Made by a program: the position numbers and the translations under genes. DNA of 6,482 nucleotides. It comes from Bacteroidota bacterium. GTDB lineage: Bacteria; Bacteroidota; Bacteroidia; Chitinophagales; UBA2359. This document shows positions 6,314-6,482 of the stretch, piece after piece (the first letter of the stretch is position 1; each line of letters begins with the position of its first letter). The stretch lies in contig JAHDGT010000270.1 in assembly GCA_020631675.1 (NCBI GenBank), positions 1 through 6,482 of the forward strand, written 5' to 3'. The notes below the pieces were generated by a model. That model had not been told where the DNA came from. It saw only the letters and a list, made by a program, of their open reading frames with translations, and ran no database searches.

Positions 6314-6443
6314 TTGGGCGCATGTCCGCAATAAAAGGCTTCAAATAGTCGCCCAATAGAAATTCGGCATCGAGCAGGAAATCTTATGTCTTACGTCTTA
6401 TGTCTGAAGGCGTCAGCCTTTCACTGCGGTCACCGGGCTATCC
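6314..6443 (-). repeat. Composite intergenic repeat, copy 4, inverted relative to copy 1
   Basis: Read on the minus strand from 6443 this repeats the layout of 1-137. Module A (6443-6418) matches copy 1 at 24 of 26 positions. Module B (6406-6382) is AGACATAAGACGTAAGACAT with a short tail. Module C carries CTGCTCGATGCCGAATT, resembling GTGCCGTATGCCGAT. Module D is AGCCTTTTATTGCGG followed by ACATGCGCCCAA (ending at 6314). TTGGGCG (6314-6320) and CGCCCAA (6350-6356) form a 7-bp inverted repeat enclosing module D. Total length is 130 against 137 bases in copy 1. No coding potential is seen. Confidence 0.72.
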
Positions 6444-6482
6444 GTTCCTACAAAATGGGCTATCTGGGGGTTCGTTGCGCTA
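6435..6482. repeat. Repeated GGGCTATC words at the right window edge
   Basis: GGGCTATC occurs at 6435-6442 and again at 6457-6464, 22 bp apart, and the sequence ends GGGGGTTCGTTGCGCTA at the edge. The first word is the start of module A of copy 4. The G-run before TTCGTTGCGC may be the left arm of a hairpin whose right arm is outside the window. From memory, a GGGCTATCC element followed by such a G-rich hairpin is common between genes in Bacteroidota; this is unverified. Confidence 0.45.

Noticed and set aside
6105..6359. 84-codon plus-strand reading frame upstream of gyrB
   Set aside because: Its repeated WIYIHR / WIHIHR peptides are only the translation of the tandem hairpin repeat.
1..6443. 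Composite transposon bounded by the inverted copies at the two ends
   Set aside because: No transposase, no target-site duplication visible, the interior holds the core gene gyrB, and partial copies occur internally; dispersed repeats at contig edges explain it better.

Overview
The window looks like chromosomal DNA of a Bacteroidota bacterium, and its intergenic repeats would fit a Saprospiria-type lineage; the class is an inference. The evidence is a type IX secretion (T9SS) shuttle protein PorV, a secreted protein ending in a T9SS type A sorting domain, start codons without Shine-Dalgarno sequences, and a TTG / TAnnTTTG promoter ahead of the hydrolase gene. There are four real protein genes and no tRNA, rRNA, CRISPR array or transposase.

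Layout from left to right: a composite intergenic repeat (1-137) runs into the upstream region of a T9SS cargo gene (182-1201), which ends at a strong intrinsic terminator (1242-1282). A promoter (1328-1361) precedes an alpha/beta-hydrolase gene (1413-2201). A 395-bp intergenic region follows, then porV (2597-3814). porV converges on gyrB (minus strand, 6093-4135). The 320-bp gap between them holds one symmetric bidirectional terminator (3966-4001), with a GAGAC-type repeat tract on each side in inverted orientation. Upstream of gyrB, 389 bp carry an AT-rich leader, a tandem pair of hairpins (6210-6296), and a second full copy of the composite repeat in inverted orientation (6443 down to 6314).

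Functionally, PorV carries folded cargo with C-terminal sorting domains to the PorU sortase on the outer membrane, so the 182-1201 product is a plausible client of PorV. The genes are separately transcribed and the link is by family knowledge, not operon structure. GyrB is the ATPase subunit of DNA gyrase and appears intact. The hydrolase has a complete catalytic triad but no assignable substrate.

I do not see a new multi-gene system. The most notable content is non-coding: a modular dispersed repeat of about 135 bp with colinear modules at both window ends, partial copies in the 3' regions of porV and gyrB, and a hairpin repeat whose stems are conserved while the loops vary. Both window edges fall in the same repeat family, which suggests a contig broken at repeats.
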